64,000 bases of DNA from a virus. The notes beneath the pieces are model-generated. The model made no database searches. It had not been told where the DNA came from and saw only the letters and a list, made by a program, of their open reading frames with translations. Location of the stretch: positions 1 through 64,000 of the IMG/VR virus record IMGVR_UViG_3300035703_004076; one strand, written 5' to 3'. The translations under genes and the position numbers were made by a program. Positions 7,483-17,453 of this stretch are shown piece after piece (the stretch's first letter is position 1; each line of letters begins with the position of its first letter).

Positions 7483-10164
7483 CTAAGAGCCTCTATTTTC
7501 TAACGCAGCTATTTTTTGTTGCAGAGTTTTTATCTGCTCTTGTTGCTCTTTGATTGCTGTTATCAAGTATGGAACAAGCCCTGAATAATTTACTGACTGA
7601 TATATTTTTTGCCCATCTTTCTCTTCATCCTTGTTGCCATCAACCACAGAAGGAATAACTTCTGCCACTTCATGTGCAATAAGTCCGCAAATTTTTTCAT
7701 CTCGGACTGTACCATCAAAGTCTTTAGGATTGTACATGACTGGTCTTAATTGACTTATGAGTGCTAGGCTTGCATCAACCGACTCTACGTTTGCTTTTAG
7801 TCTATAGTCTGATGCTGTTCCTAAAACAACTTTATTAACATTGTCTACATGGCCATAAATGTATGGAGATGCCCAAGTCAGAGCAATCCAGTTACCGGCG
7901 GTACCGTGCGATGTTGCTACGGTAGGATATGCAATTCCTTCACCTCTTACTATACTTCTCCATGAACCTATAGTATTGTCTATATCCGCATTTCCGAATG
8001 ACCTAAGGTATGAGGCATACAGCGAACCGCCCACAGTAAATTCGTTTGTCTCTAAATTTATTTGCACTGGATATGGGGGACCAAGCCAAGATGTTGTGTT
8101 ACTGCCAGTACCTCTGAGAATGTATAGTATATTACTATTGCAGTGTATCATAGCACTGCGATTGTCTGTGTCTTTGAAGTGAATGGTAGGTGCCGAGTTG
8201 TTGATGGTAAAATTTCCAGCAATATCTAAATTGCCTGTATCGGCCAAGAACATACGTTGATATGCACCGCCAGAGGCCGGATAGCTCCAGAACCCTAGCC
8301 CATTTCCGTACTGCCCTGTCATGTTATAAATTGTCCAGTTAATTGCAGCAGCACCAGTTTTAGCAGGATTGTATATAATAATTCTGCCACCCTCGGCACT
8401 ATTCACAGATGATGTAATTGAGCCATACACCGTCGAGTCGCCAGATGTTACTGTATGAGCACTAAAATTGATTTGACCTGTATTGCCTATGGTCATTCGA
8501 GTCAAATTGTTTGTGCCAAAAACAATTGGAGTGTTTGCTCTATTCCACATATAGGCTTGATTGTCAGTTCCTTGACCAATATACAATTCCGCAGATGCTG
8601 CGTTATTGTTTGCTCGAAATGTTATTGCAGCCGCAGAATTTGTAGGCGATTGAATTGTTATTCGTTCATTCGGTGTCGTTGTTCCTAAACCAAGTTTTGC
8701 TGACGATAAAGGTATATTGAGATTGCCGCCCAGTTGTATGCTGTTTGAGTTTAGGTCAACTTGCAGTGGATGATAGCCGTTGACTTGTGTCCAGCTTGTT
8801 GACCCTTTTGCACCTCTGAGTAAGTAAAACGTACCTGCGGTGTTTAAGAAAAATGCGCTATTAGTTGCTGCGGCAGTATTTCTATCCAAAAAGCTAATGA
8901 GAGGATCTGACGAAGAAATTGACTGATTTCCTTCAAACAAGGCAGATCCCGATACATGAAGTCTTGCTGTAGGAGTTGCAACACCAATTCCTACATTTCC
9001 TGAGTTTGTAATTTTAATGCCGCTTGCTGACGCTGAGTGAGGTGCCAACACGAGATTTCCTGTGTCTCGACTACCCGCAGTAAATATCAATCCCTGATCA
9101 CCCGCAACTGATATAGGATTATAGCTGCCGTTGCCAAGTAATGGCGTAAACCATAGTGCTCTACCGGTAGTGTCTTTGGCAGTAAACGCTGTTGTAATAA
9201 TCTGATCTGGTATAGTCGATGTAATACCAGTTGTTCCTAAAACTGACAGTCCTGTGTCTGTAATAATAGCTCTTTGTGTTCCATCAACATCAAAACCAAT
9301 ATACGAATTTGCTGCAACGTTATCTGGATCTGCTTGTAGTACAACAGCACCTACTGCACCATTACTGCTTATTTGCCCATATACTGTAGAAGCGCCGTCA
9401 CTATCCTCAAGCCTAATTCTTGGCTGTGCGCTCTTTATATGTAATGTTTGTTGGGGTGATGTGGTTCCTATTCCTACTTTACCGTCACTTGTGATTGAAA
9501 CACGTTCTGTGTTTAGTGTTCCAGAATTCTCATTTGATATGTGAAGTTTTCCATCGTTTGCTTCTGATGTAATGTGCCAGTTGTTTGTTGTAGTGGCATG
9601 AGTTCCTATCTGCACTTTGCTGGCAGAAAACTTTTTAAGACCAGCAAAAGTTTGTTCTTCTATAGTAACAACACCTCTTGCGGTAGAACTAGCATCAGGA
9701 AGATTGATTGTTTTTACTATAGTATTTGCTCCAAGTTCGCCTGAAGCTCCAGCAGCACCTACAGATATGTTAAAGTCTGTTCCCGAATTGCCCACAACAA
9801 TATCAATCGCAGTGTTTTTAACAAACTCAACATCATTCTTGAGTGCTCTGTATGATGTTGCGGTGATGACTTGATTATCTGACGTTGGATTTGCAACAAG
9901 TGTAAGTGTGCTAAGATTGAGTGCACCTAAAGTGAGAGTGCTATCGGAGCCAAGAGAGAGTTGTACTGTGGACCAAGTGTCTGTGCCAGTCTTGCGCTTA
10001 AATTGATTTGTTTCTGGATCAAATGCAACGGTGCCTAATGGAACGTTTGTCCACGTACCGTCATTCAAAGATAGCTTTGCAAGAGCCGCAATCTTGTTGT
10101 TGATGAGTGTTACAATTTCGTCCGAAGACTGTGTTTGGAGAGGCTTTGTAAAATCTGCTACCAT
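7483..10164 (-). CDS. Tail fibre with C-terminal S74 self-cleaving chaperone
   Basis: This 893-residue protein is a beta-rich, repetitive fibre. Residues about 785-893 (SDYRLKANVESV, EKICGLIAHEVAEVIP, then a terminal coiled coil) form an intramolecular chaperone of the peptidase S74 family. In that family the chaperone drives trimer folding and is released by cleavage before the Ser of SDxRLK, using a Ser-Lys dyad. Repeats such as NSGNVGIG, VGIGTTSPQQTLHI and LGLGTTTPNERITI in the body are typical of phage beta-structured fibres. Residues 1-60 are the likely anchoring part. It lies just before gp13, the position of wac in T4, but it is not fibritin-like. The receptor is unknown. Confidence 0.88.
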   Translation of the reverse strand: MVADFTKPLQTQSSDEIVTLINNKIAALAKLSLNDGTWTNVPLGTVAFDPETNQFKRKTGTDTWSTVQLSLGSDSTLTLGALNLSTLTLVANPTSDNQVITATSYRALKNDVEFVKNTAIDIVVGNSGTDFNISVGAAGASGELGANTIVKTINLPDASSTARGVVTIEEQTFAGLKKFSASKVQIGTHATTTNNWHITSEANDGKLHISNENSGTLNTERVSITSDGKVGIGTTSPQQTLHIKSAQPRIRLEDSDGASTVYGQISSNGAVGAVVLQADPDNVAANSYIGFDVDGTQRAIITDTGLSVLGTTGITSTIPDQIITTAFTAKDTTGRALWFTPLLGNGSYNPISVAGDQGLIFTAGSRDTGNLVLAPHSASASGIKITNSGNVGIGVATPTARLHVSGSALFEGNQSISSSDPLISFLDRNTAAATNSAFFLNTAGTFYLLRGAKGSTSWTQVNGYHPLQVDLNSNSIQLGGNLNIPLSSAKLGLGTTTPNERITIQSPTNSAAAITFRANNNAASAELYIGQGTDNQAYMWNRANTPIVFGTNNLTRMTIGNTGQINFSAHTVTSGDSTVYGSITSSVNSAEGGRIIIYNPAKTGAAAINWTIYNMTGQYGNGLGFWSYPASGGAYQRMFLADTGNLDIAGNFTINNSAPTIHFKDTDNRSAMIHCNSNILYILRGTGSNTTSWLGPPYPVQINLETNEFTVGGSLYASYLRSFGNADIDNTIGSWRSIVRGEGIAYPTVATSHGTAGNWIALTWASPYIYGHVDNVNKVVLGTASDYRLKANVESVDASLALISQLRPVMYNPKDFDGTVRDEKICGLIAHEVAEVIPSVVDGNKDEEKDGQKIYQSVNYSGLVPYLITAIKEQQEQIKTLQQKIAALENRGS

Positions 10165-10175
10165 AGGTTATACAC

Positions 10176-10658
10176 CTAGTCCTTGTCTTTTTTGACTTTC
10201 TTTGGCGGCAGTCGTCTCTCCCTCTCGTTAGAAAAAATGAGTATCAAGTCTTTCAGCACCGAATGGTTGCTGATTCTGTCCATGTTTTCCAAAATCGATT
10301 TCATCTCAGTTAGAGCGATGAAACCACTAACAATACTTTCTACCGGAAAGTCGAAGCCTACCAGTAAGTATTTATGTACAACGTAAGTTACAATGATTGT
10401 GGTGCAGTAAACGAACGTTTTTGCTATTGTTCGTGACAGCGCCGAGCTAGTGATGCGTTCTTTTTCTTTGAGTGAAGCAAGTATACCAGTCACTAAATCC
10501 ACAAATATCAAGAACATAACAGCAAAAATCACAGTAGCAATAGGAGCTAAAAATGCTGCTATAAGAAGCATAGCACTCTTAAACAGACCAGTAGCAGAAA
10601 AGTTATCTGCTACTGATTGAGCATACTCTTTTAGTATGTCGTAAAAGTGATGTTTCAT
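10176..10658 (-). CDS. Holin-like membrane protein
   Basis: This 160-residue protein resembles the phage_holin_4 (toxin secretion/phage lysis holin) family. Hydrophobic segments lie at about residues 27-60 and 80-103, with a weaker one near 105-125. The family pattern is present: FVDLVTGILASLKEKERI, SSALSRTIAKTFVY and then FIALTEMKSILENMDRIS, where the Glu and the SILEN motif are characteristic. The C-terminus is highly charged (RERRLPPKKVKKDKD), expected on the cytoplasmic side. Holins form inner-membrane holes that release the endolysin. No endolysin is visible nearby, and a holin between two fibre genes is an odd location; timing would follow late transcription. Confidence 0.75.
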   Translation of the reverse strand: MKHHFYDILKEYAQSVADNFSATGLFKSAMLLIAAFLAPIATVIFAVMFLIFVDLVTGILASLKEKERITSSALSRTIAKTFVYCTTIIVTYVVHKYLLVGFDFPVESIVSGFIALTEMKSILENMDRISNHSVLKDLILIFSNERERRLPPKKVKKDKD

Positions 10659-10691
10659 CGTAGAGACTCCTAAGAGACTGTGTGTTATATT

Positions 10692-13469
10692 TTATGATAA
10701 TCCAAATTGTGTTTTATAGTAGGCGTGTATGCTTTGAATTTCAGCATCAGATAAGCATCTTGGGAAAATTAACACAACGTAGATTTCTCCATTTGTAGAC
10801 CAGTTTTCTGATGGGCCTGTTATTCGAGATCCTATTCTTAATTCGTTTGATCCTGTATAAAGCACCGAAGGTGTCTGAGATCCAATATATTCACCATTTC
10901 TATAAAAATTCTCTTGGCCTGTTGTGTTATTATACGATACTGCCAACCCATATGTTGTGTTTGTTGCAAGGTTTGCCGTTGCTGATGCTCCTCCAGAACC
11001 CCATCTATGTGCTCCTAAATTATTAGCGTTTGTTGCAAGTCCCCAAGACTGTGCTGTTGAATTAACGCCCCAATGAACAATATGTTTCAAAAATGCACTG
11101 AGATCTGTAGGTGTTTTACAATATGCTATTACCGTTCTGTTTGTATTTCCTGTAGGTATATTTGCGAGAGACGTAGCACTACCCATAGCATCTCCTCCGA
11201 CAAATTTAATGCCCGATGTGATTGCGTTGTATGAATAGTTTCCGCTCAAAGTGACGTGATTTGCTGATGATGAAATATCAAACCATGTTGCGCCAGATCC
11301 TGGATAGCTATCATTTTTTGTAGAGTTGATATGAAATACAGCTTCATTTAACAAGTCTGCAATAACAGGATTGTAGGCATTCCATCGTGCATTGAGATAT
11401 GATTCTACTTGCTTTATTTCTTTTGTGTTTAGTGTCTTACTAAAGTATAAGTGCTCGCATATTTTTCCAGCAAATGGTCCTGATGTTCCATTAGTTTGAG
11501 TTCCAAAACTAAACCAAGTGTCTGCAACACTTGCCGATCTGGTGAGTGATGCCTGATAAATTTGCAGCCCGTTGTTTCGTATTGTGAATGTTCCTGCCGA
11601 CCCTGCAACTCCGTTGTGTTGAAACGTAAGAATTAATGTGCCCGACGGCGGCATAAAATTGGTTGTGTCTACAATAGCATTTGAACATATTCTCAGCTTT
11701 CTTCCTGAGCTATTCAAAAACCTAACAGCATCACCCTGAGCCCCAGTTGCGTTGTTGAGTCCGTAAGTGTAGATAGTCCCATCTCCAAAAGTCGAGTAAT
11801 TCACGACATGGAATATTGTAAATGGTTTGTTGGTATTGTAATTAGACCATGAGTTGTATATTACATCGTCAACACCATCGAATGATACAGCAGCACGACC
11901 ATTAACTCCGTTAACTCCGGTTCTCACTAATGGACGTTTTGTCGAATCTGTCTGTGCTATATTTCGTCGATTAACCGATTGATCTTGCCATACAGCAAGT
12001 CCAGTGCTATCGGCGGTGATTGCGTTGTTATTTATATCAAAAATCCCTGCATCTGCTTTAAGCCAAAGCTCAAGTCCAGATATGTTTGCTGGAAATTGTT
12101 CTGTGTAAAACTGTGATTTTCCTGCATTATAGTTTTGAGTAACTTCTGATGCAGTAAGTTCTTTGTTGTATACGAAAGCGGACGCCAACTGTCCGTTGAA
12201 TCCGTTTGATCCCAAAGCATATGATCCTATAAATAAAGGACCTCCGCTATGATTGAAATTTGTTTTGTATGAGCTGTTAGTGGCTTCTAGTTGACCATTA
12301 ACATACAAGTTAAACCCATTTGTTGTGCTAAATGTTACAGTAACGTTGTACCATTTGTGAGTTTCTATTGTTGTGGTGCTTGCAATATGTGTCCAAGTGC
12401 TATTGTGTCCTGCCAGAAATTTGTTACTATAAATTTCCCATCCTGAAGGTCCCCAAAATGCGTGTGGCGAAGAGTCGTTTCCGCTTATCAAGTTCTTAAA
12501 CCCATTCAAGTTATTGAACTTTACCCACACAGATTTTGTATATGGTGAGTTTGCTATGATTGAAGAGCCATTAGCTACTGTGCCATATGTAGATTCTGCA
12601 AACGTCAATTTGCCATCTGAGTATGTGGGTGTGGTATTTAATGTAACGTTGTTGTTACTGCCACTAATATCAGACCACGTGGTTCCAGACCCAGAATAGC
12701 TAACAGAATCTCCAGCATCAATGTGAAGTTTCAGATTAGTTCCTGCAACAATATACCGAGTCTTGAAGTAGTCATACATTGAACTAACTTCAGCAGCACT
12801 TAATGACTTGTTGTAGAGTAATGCGGCTCCGTATTTTCCTTGAAATACTCTCGCAGCGCCGTTGTCCCACCCGAGACGAAGCGTGGCTAGGGGAACTGTT
12901 CCAATAGCGGCGGTGTATACGTTTCCTGCCGTTCCGTTTATGTATGGCGTAATGTTAGATGCAGTAACGACAAGCGTAACTAATGACCATTGATTTGCAG
13001 GAACAATTATGCCTGTGTTAAATGTATATTGTGTGCCATTGTAAATGAATCGTAAAGTTGTGTTTCCGTCTCCAGAAAATTGAAGTCCTGTTCCGTTATT
13101 TCCTACGGATCTATCAATTACAATACCTGCATATGCAGATTGCGTTGATCTAGGGTTTATCCATGCCATTATGGTGAACGTGTTTGTTGTCAGGGCAGAC
13201 GATAATGTGGTTTGTGCCGGAGTATTGGTGGCATCCGCAGACATCACTAAATGACCTCCATATCGGTTAGCATAGCCAACAATAGTGGAATTCAAAGTAG
13301 CGGCGTTTTTGTTTGATGACAAGTCTTGCCAAACAGCCCCTGCTCCAGGATAGCTGTTTGGATCATTTGCATCAAAGTATGCAACTAGACTGTCAGTAAC
13401 AGGAATCGATAGGCGATTTTTTTTCTTTGCGGCAGTTTTGCCAACTGTGGCCCCAAACGATAATGGCAT
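10692..13469 (-). CDS. Adhesin with four LamG/concanavalin-like lectin domains
   Basis: This 925-residue protein consists of four lectin-like (LamG/laminin G_3 type) units. They start near residues 25, 245, 464 and 708. Each opens with a motif like LKLHIDAGDSVSYSGSGTTW or AVFHINSTKNDSYPGSGATW, continues with D(I/L)S...N.(V/A)TL and closes with a block such as GQLASAFVYNKELTASEV. Such beta-sandwich domains bind carbohydrates, so the protein probably contacts the host surface polysaccharide. The first 24 residues are short and basic and may attach it to the virion. There is no S74 chaperone. It lies in a run of fibre genes with short intergenic gaps and is probably co-transcribed with them. Confidence 0.82.
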   Translation of the reverse strand: MPLSFGATVGKTAAKKKNRLSIPVTDSLVAYFDANDPNSYPGAGAVWQDLSSNKNAATLNSTIVGYANRYGGHLVMSADATNTPAQTTLSSALTTNTFTIMAWINPRSTQSAYAGIVIDRSVGNNGTGLQFSGDGNTTLRFIYNGTQYTFNTGIIVPANQWSLVTLVVTASNITPYINGTAGNVYTAAIGTVPLATLRLGWDNGAARVFQGKYGAALLYNKSLSAAEVSSMYDYFKTRYIVAGTNLKLHIDAGDSVSYSGSGTTWSDISGSNNNVTLNTTPTYSDGKLTFAESTYGTVANGSSIIANSPYTKSVWVKFNNLNGFKNLISGNDSSPHAFWGPSGWEIYSNKFLAGHNSTWTHIASTTTIETHKWYNVTVTFSTTNGFNLYVNGQLEATNSSYKTNFNHSGGPLFIGSYALGSNGFNGQLASAFVYNKELTASEVTQNYNAGKSQFYTEQFPANISGLELWLKADAGIFDINNNAITADSTGLAVWQDQSVNRRNIAQTDSTKRPLVRTGVNGVNGRAAVSFDGVDDVIYNSWSNYNTNKPFTIFHVVNYSTFGDGTIYTYGLNNATGAQGDAVRFLNSSGRKLRICSNAIVDTTNFMPPSGTLILTFQHNGVAGSAGTFTIRNNGLQIYQASLTRSASVADTWFSFGTQTNGTSGPFAGKICEHLYFSKTLNTKEIKQVESYLNARWNAYNPVIADLLNEAVFHINSTKNDSYPGSGATWFDISSSANHVTLSGNYSYNAITSGIKFVGGDAMGSATSLANIPTGNTNRTVIAYCKTPTDLSAFLKHIVHWGVNSTAQSWGLATNANNLGAHRWGSGGASATANLATNTTYGLAVSYNNTTGQENFYRNGEYIGSQTPSVLYTGSNELRIGSRITGPSENWSTNGEIYVVLIFPRCLSDAEIQSIHAYYKTQFGLS

Positions 13470-13490
13470 AGTGTCACCTAGTTCCTAAAA

Positions 13491-16400
13491 TTAGTTGTTC
13501 TCAAGAGCAGCGAGTCGAGCTTCAAGAGCTTCTTTCTCTGCTTGTAGTGCATCCACTTTTGCATTGAGTTCTTGTATTGCTTTGAACGCAAGCGATACCA
13601 TGTTTCCGTATGCAAGAGCGTCTGGTGTTCCATCGGCTGCATACTGCACAAACTCAGTCAGGCCAGCATCATGTACTTCTTCTGCAATAAGTCCACCAAA
13701 TACTTTGTCACCATCATTGTTTCCTTTGTAGGTAACAGGACGCAACTCAAGAACTTCGTTAAGTCCGTGTGTTGCATTTTGAACATCAGTCTTATACTTC
13801 AACGAAGATGTCGATCTCAATAAACTTCCGTTTGCATCAACAACAAGGTTTGCTGCACTAGCTGTCGTTGCATTATATGGAGATTGAGCTTGCAATCCAG
13901 TGTTTATCAACCCATCATTTCTTGCATAAAACAAGATCCCAGGCGTCGAGTTTCGCACCGTTAAAGCATAAGTCGAGTTGCTTGTGCTAGTTCCATTGAT
14001 TAATAAGCGAGTATCTGTAGAACTTGCAGTACCTATTCCTACACATCCGGAACTGTCAATTCTCATTCTTTCTGTAGATGATGTTCCAAATACTATAGGT
14101 GTAGATCCATTGGTGTAAATTAATGCGTTTGCGGTGTTTTGAAAACACAATAGTCCTAAGTTGGCATTACTTATTCCTACTGTAGTTCCTGTCGCTGAAC
14201 CTCCATGAGTGGCAATTTGAGTTCCTTTGTATGTAGAGGCACTCCAATAATCATTTACTTGAGCTTCTACAATCGAAATCGCATCGGCGCTTGAACCACG
14301 GGATACAAGTCTTCCTCCAACAACATCAAGCCGATTTGCTGGACTTGTAGTATTAATACCTACGTTACCTCCAGTCTCGTATATTGCACTGTTAGCAATC
14401 GTGTTAGCATCAGTCCACTTAGACAAGTAGTTTGCACTACCAGCTCCGTCGATTCCTGCACTAGCAGAACCAACAACAGAGTCTACAGTTTGAGAAGAAC
14501 CAAGAACTCTAATTGTTCCTGCACTATCTTTAACAATAACAAATGTCAAAACATCAGTTGAAGAGCTGGCCGTTGGTGCAGTTCCTCCGAACCATTGAAC
14601 TCCAGTAGCTACTGCACTACCGTTTACACTACAAGCACTTCCGTAAGTGTATGTAGTATTTCCTGCTACGATAGCACTAACAGTAGTTACTTTGCCATTT
14701 TCTGTTGGTACATTTGTAAACGCCCAAGTTGTTACACTAGCATTAAGAGCACCCAATACAGCATTACCTACTGATGTATCAACAGTTAATGTTCCAGAAC
14801 TTGGAGCAAGTGATGTGTTGAACGCATTGGCTACAGCCTCGGTGTATCGTGTTGCATGAACAGTTCCTGCAGAACTAATAGATACAAGAGCTGTACCAGA
14901 ACTGTTTTGTGCTTCAAACAAGTTTGCACTTTGAGATGCAGCACCTTTGACAACAAGACCTTTTGCAGCAGCATTGAGAGTGACAAGAGACAATGATGGA
15001 TACGTTGCGTCCCATCCTCCAAACCAAGCTGGGTATCCTCTGCTACCTCCACTGGATGTTCCAAGAGTAATTATTCCACCACCACCAAGTATTCTACTAT
15101 TCCAACTTCCACCAGCAGAATTTGAGGTTTCAAAGTCTATAATACCAGTGTTAGCTCCCATGATTCGTAACAAACCATAGTTACCAGAACCACCAGCTAC
15201 GACACCACGTATGTTAAAGGCTGGATTGTTTCCAATTTCTCCACTAACTATTAAAGGTGCACTGTTCCATCCCCCACCACTAAAAGTTACTGAAGAGGTA
15301 GTAAATGTTGTAGCACCAGAACTAGAAACAGTAACTAAATTTGTTGCAGAACTGTTTTGAATTTGAAACAAGTTACCACTCTGAGATGCAGCACCTTTTA
15401 CTGTTAAAGGGACTGTCGCTGCAACATCAGCTTCAATAGTTCTTGTGTTTACAAATGATGTTCCGTTGTGTGCTAAAAAATGTCCTTTAGCAGCAGATGT
15501 GATTACAACATCAGAAAGACCATCAAGATCACTTGCACCGCCAGAAGCAGCAGCAGAGTTGACCCATGCAGTTCCGTTATACTTGAGAACTTGATCTGTG
15601 CTTGGTGAACTGATAGTAACATCAGACAAATCATCAAGAGCAGATGGTATTGTTGGTTTGTTGCTAAGATCAGCATACGAACCACTGGTTGCTACAGTCG
15701 CAAGAGAAGGTGCGCCAGTCAAGCTGGAGTATGCACCATCAAATAATGTGGGTTTATCTGTAAGGTCTGTATACGAGCCACTAAACAAAGTTGGCTTATC
15801 AGTAAGATCGGTATACGAGCCACTGAACGTACTATCAGCCGCATTTGCCCAACCAGTTCCGTTGTACTTCAGAACTTGTCCAGATGACGGAGAAGTAATT
15901 GAAACTTCACCCAAATCACTAAGATTTGGTGCAGAAGCACTTTGAAGAGATGCAACGTCAGCTTCAACAGCAGTAACACGAGTGTCAAGTGAGCTAATAT
16001 CACTTTCAACTTGTGTCAAAGATGGAATTGTAGGCTTGTCACTCAAGTCGTTGTATGAACCACTTGTTGCTACTGTTGCAAGACCTGTAACCCGAGCTAC
16101 TGGAACTGTTCCAGCAGAAACGCTACCATCTTTGTCAACAGAGAACAATGCAGTTCCAGATGAGTTTTGCACTTCAAGCAAGTTTGCGGTTTGAGATGCA
16201 GCACCTTTAACAACAAGACCTTTAGTTGCGGCAGCACCAGACTCAACAAAAGCTCCATATAACGCAGAAAACAAACCTGCGGTATTGATTGTCGCTCTAG
16301 CGACAATTCCACCATAAATGCTGGCTTTAGTACCAAACGACATAGATCCGTCGTTAGTATTTCCTGTAATAGTTATTGAAGCACCTGTAGTAGTACCACC

Positions 16401-17411
16401 CGTAACTCCAGCAAGAGATAAAGTTGCACCAGCACCAATAATTGAAGCCCCGACTTGAATATTGCTGGCAAATCGTTTTTCTCCAGCAAAAATTTGAAAT
16501 CCTGTATCAACAACTCCTGATGTCGTTGTGCTGGCTACAGGCAACGCAGAGTTTACCCAAGCACTGCCATTAAATTTCAAAAATTGATTGTTTGCAGCAG
16601 ATGTAATTGTTACATCACTAAGATCGTCAATCGCCGATGGTATTGTTGGCTTGTTAGTAAGGTCTGTGTACGAGCCACTGAACGTACTATCAGCAGCATT
16701 TACCCAACCAGTTCCGTTGTATTTAAGAACTTGTCCATTAGATGGCGTTGTGATACTAACATCACCCAAATCTCCAAGATCAGGAGCAGTTGCACTCTGA
16801 AGAGCAGCAACATCAGATTCAACGGCAGTCACACGAGTGTCAATAGCAGATACATCAGAAGCAACATCACCAATCTGTCCAGCAACGGTTGTTGCAAAAT
16901 TTTCGTCGTTGCCTAATGCTGCCGCAAGTTCGTTGAGTGTATCAAGAACCGCAGGAGCACTATTAACAACACCAGCTACAGCAGTGTCAACATATGTTTC
17001 TGTAGCAAGACCACTAATGCTAGGAATAGTTGGCTTGTCGGTGAGGTCTGTGTATGATCCACTAAACAGAGAAGGTTTGTTAGTAAGATCAGTATACGAA
17101 CCACTAAATGCACTCGCTTCAAGAGCAGCAACATCACCTTCAACAGCAGTAACACGAGTGTCAAGTGAGCTAATGTCACCTTCAACTTGTGTCAAAGATG
17201 GAATAGTTGGTTTATCAGACAGATCATTGTATGATCCGGATGTTGCAACGGCAGCAAGATTTCCAGCATCTGCTTTTGCAGCAACATCTGTTTGAAGAGT
17301 TGCAACATCACTCTGAAGTGTATCGAGCACACCAGATACTTCTGGTGCTAAGTCTACAAGCTCAACCGATCCGTCTTTTAATTGTTTTCCTGAAACTTCT
17401 GTCTTTGACAT
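13491..17411 (-). CDS. Long tail fibre with S74 chaperone and GSYxDLxxKP repeats
   Basis: This 1306-residue fibre ends in an S74-type intramolecular chaperone (about 1199-1306: SSLKYKTDVQNA, FGGLIAEEVHDAGL, then a terminal coiled coil). The body repeats the motif FSGSYTDLTNKPTIPS many times, with coiled-coil stretches such as SDISSLDTRVTAVEADVASL. The block NSAPAVLDTLNELAAALG, followed by ENFATTVAGQIG, recurs in two other fibre genes of this cluster. A C-terminal module (VAGNTTYTYGSACSVNGSAV onward) is nearly repeated at the end of the 24057-25814 protein. It is probably a trimeric receptor-binding fibre released from its chaperone by autocleavage. AAGG lies 9 bases before the ATG. Confidence 0.86.
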   Translation of the reverse strand: MSKTEVSGKQLKDGSVELVDLAPEVSGVLDTLQSDVATLQTDVAAKADAGNLAAVATSGSYNDLSDKPTIPSLTQVEGDISSLDTRVTAVEGDVAALEASAFSGSYTDLTNKPSLFSGSYTDLTDKPTIPSISGLATETYVDTAVAGVVNSAPAVLDTLNELAAALGNDENFATTVAGQIGDVASDVSAIDTRVTAVESDVAALQSATAPDLGDLGDVSITTPSNGQVLKYNGTGWVNAADSTFSGSYTDLTNKPTIPSAIDDLSDVTITSAANNQFLKFNGSAWVNSALPVASTTTSGVVDTGFQIFAGEKRFASNIQVGASIIGAGATLSLAGVTGGTTTGASITITGNTNDGSMSFGTKASIYGGIVARATINTAGLFSALYGAFVESGAAATKGLVVKGAASQTANLLEVQNSSGTALFSVDKDGSVSAGTVPVARVTGLATVATSGSYNDLSDKPTIPSLTQVESDISSLDTRVTAVEADVASLQSASAPNLSDLGEVSITSPSSGQVLKYNGTGWANAADSTFSGSYTDLTDKPTLFSGSYTDLTDKPTLFDGAYSSLTGAPSLATVATSGSYADLSNKPTIPSALDDLSDVTISSPSTDQVLKYNGTAWVNSAAASGGASDLDGLSDVVITSAAKGHFLAHNGTSFVNTRTIEADVAATVPLTVKGAASQSGNLFQIQNSSATNLVTVSSSGATTFTTSSVTFSGGGWNSAPLIVSGEIGNNPAFNIRGVVAGGSGNYGLLRIMGANTGIIDFETSNSAGGSWNSRILGGGGIITLGTSSGGSRGYPAWFGGWDATYPSLSLVTLNAAAKGLVVKGAASQSANLFEAQNSSGTALVSISSAGTVHATRYTEAVANAFNTSLAPSSGTLTVDTSVGNAVLGALNASVTTWAFTNVPTENGKVTTVSAIVAGNTTYTYGSACSVNGSAVATGVQWFGGTAPTASSSTDVLTFVIVKDSAGTIRVLGSSQTVDSVVGSASAGIDGAGSANYLSKWTDANTIANSAIYETGGNVGINTTSPANRLDVVGGRLVSRGSSADAISIVEAQVNDYWSASTYKGTQIATHGGSATGTTVGISNANLGLLCFQNTANALIYTNGSTPIVFGTSSTERMRIDSSGCVGIGTASSTDTRLLINGTSTSNSTYALTVRNSTPGILFYARNDGLINTGLQAQSPYNATTASAANLVVDANGSLLRSTSSLKYKTDVQNATHGLNEVLELRPVTYKGNNDGDKVFGGLIAEEVHDAGLTEFVQYAADGTPDALAYGNMVSLAFKAIQELNAKVDALQAEKEALEARLAALENN

Positions 17412-17445
17412 TTTAGTTACCTTTAATATGCCCTATAAGTTAAAC

Positions 17446-17453
17446 TATTTATT
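17446..17453 (-). promoter_or_regulatory. Late-promoter-like element (AATAAATA)
   Basis: The minus strand reads AATAAATA, one base off the T4 late element, 35 bases before the start of the 13491-17411 fibre. It overlaps the stop codon of the upstream gene, so part of the match is forced by coding. The spacing leaves room for a ribosome site in the leader. Confidence 0.4.

Noticed and set aside
16837-17295. 152-codon plus-strand frame opposite the 13491-17411 fibre
   Set aside because: It is a low-complexity reflection of the repeat-rich minus-strand gene, and no promoter or ribosome site accompanies it.
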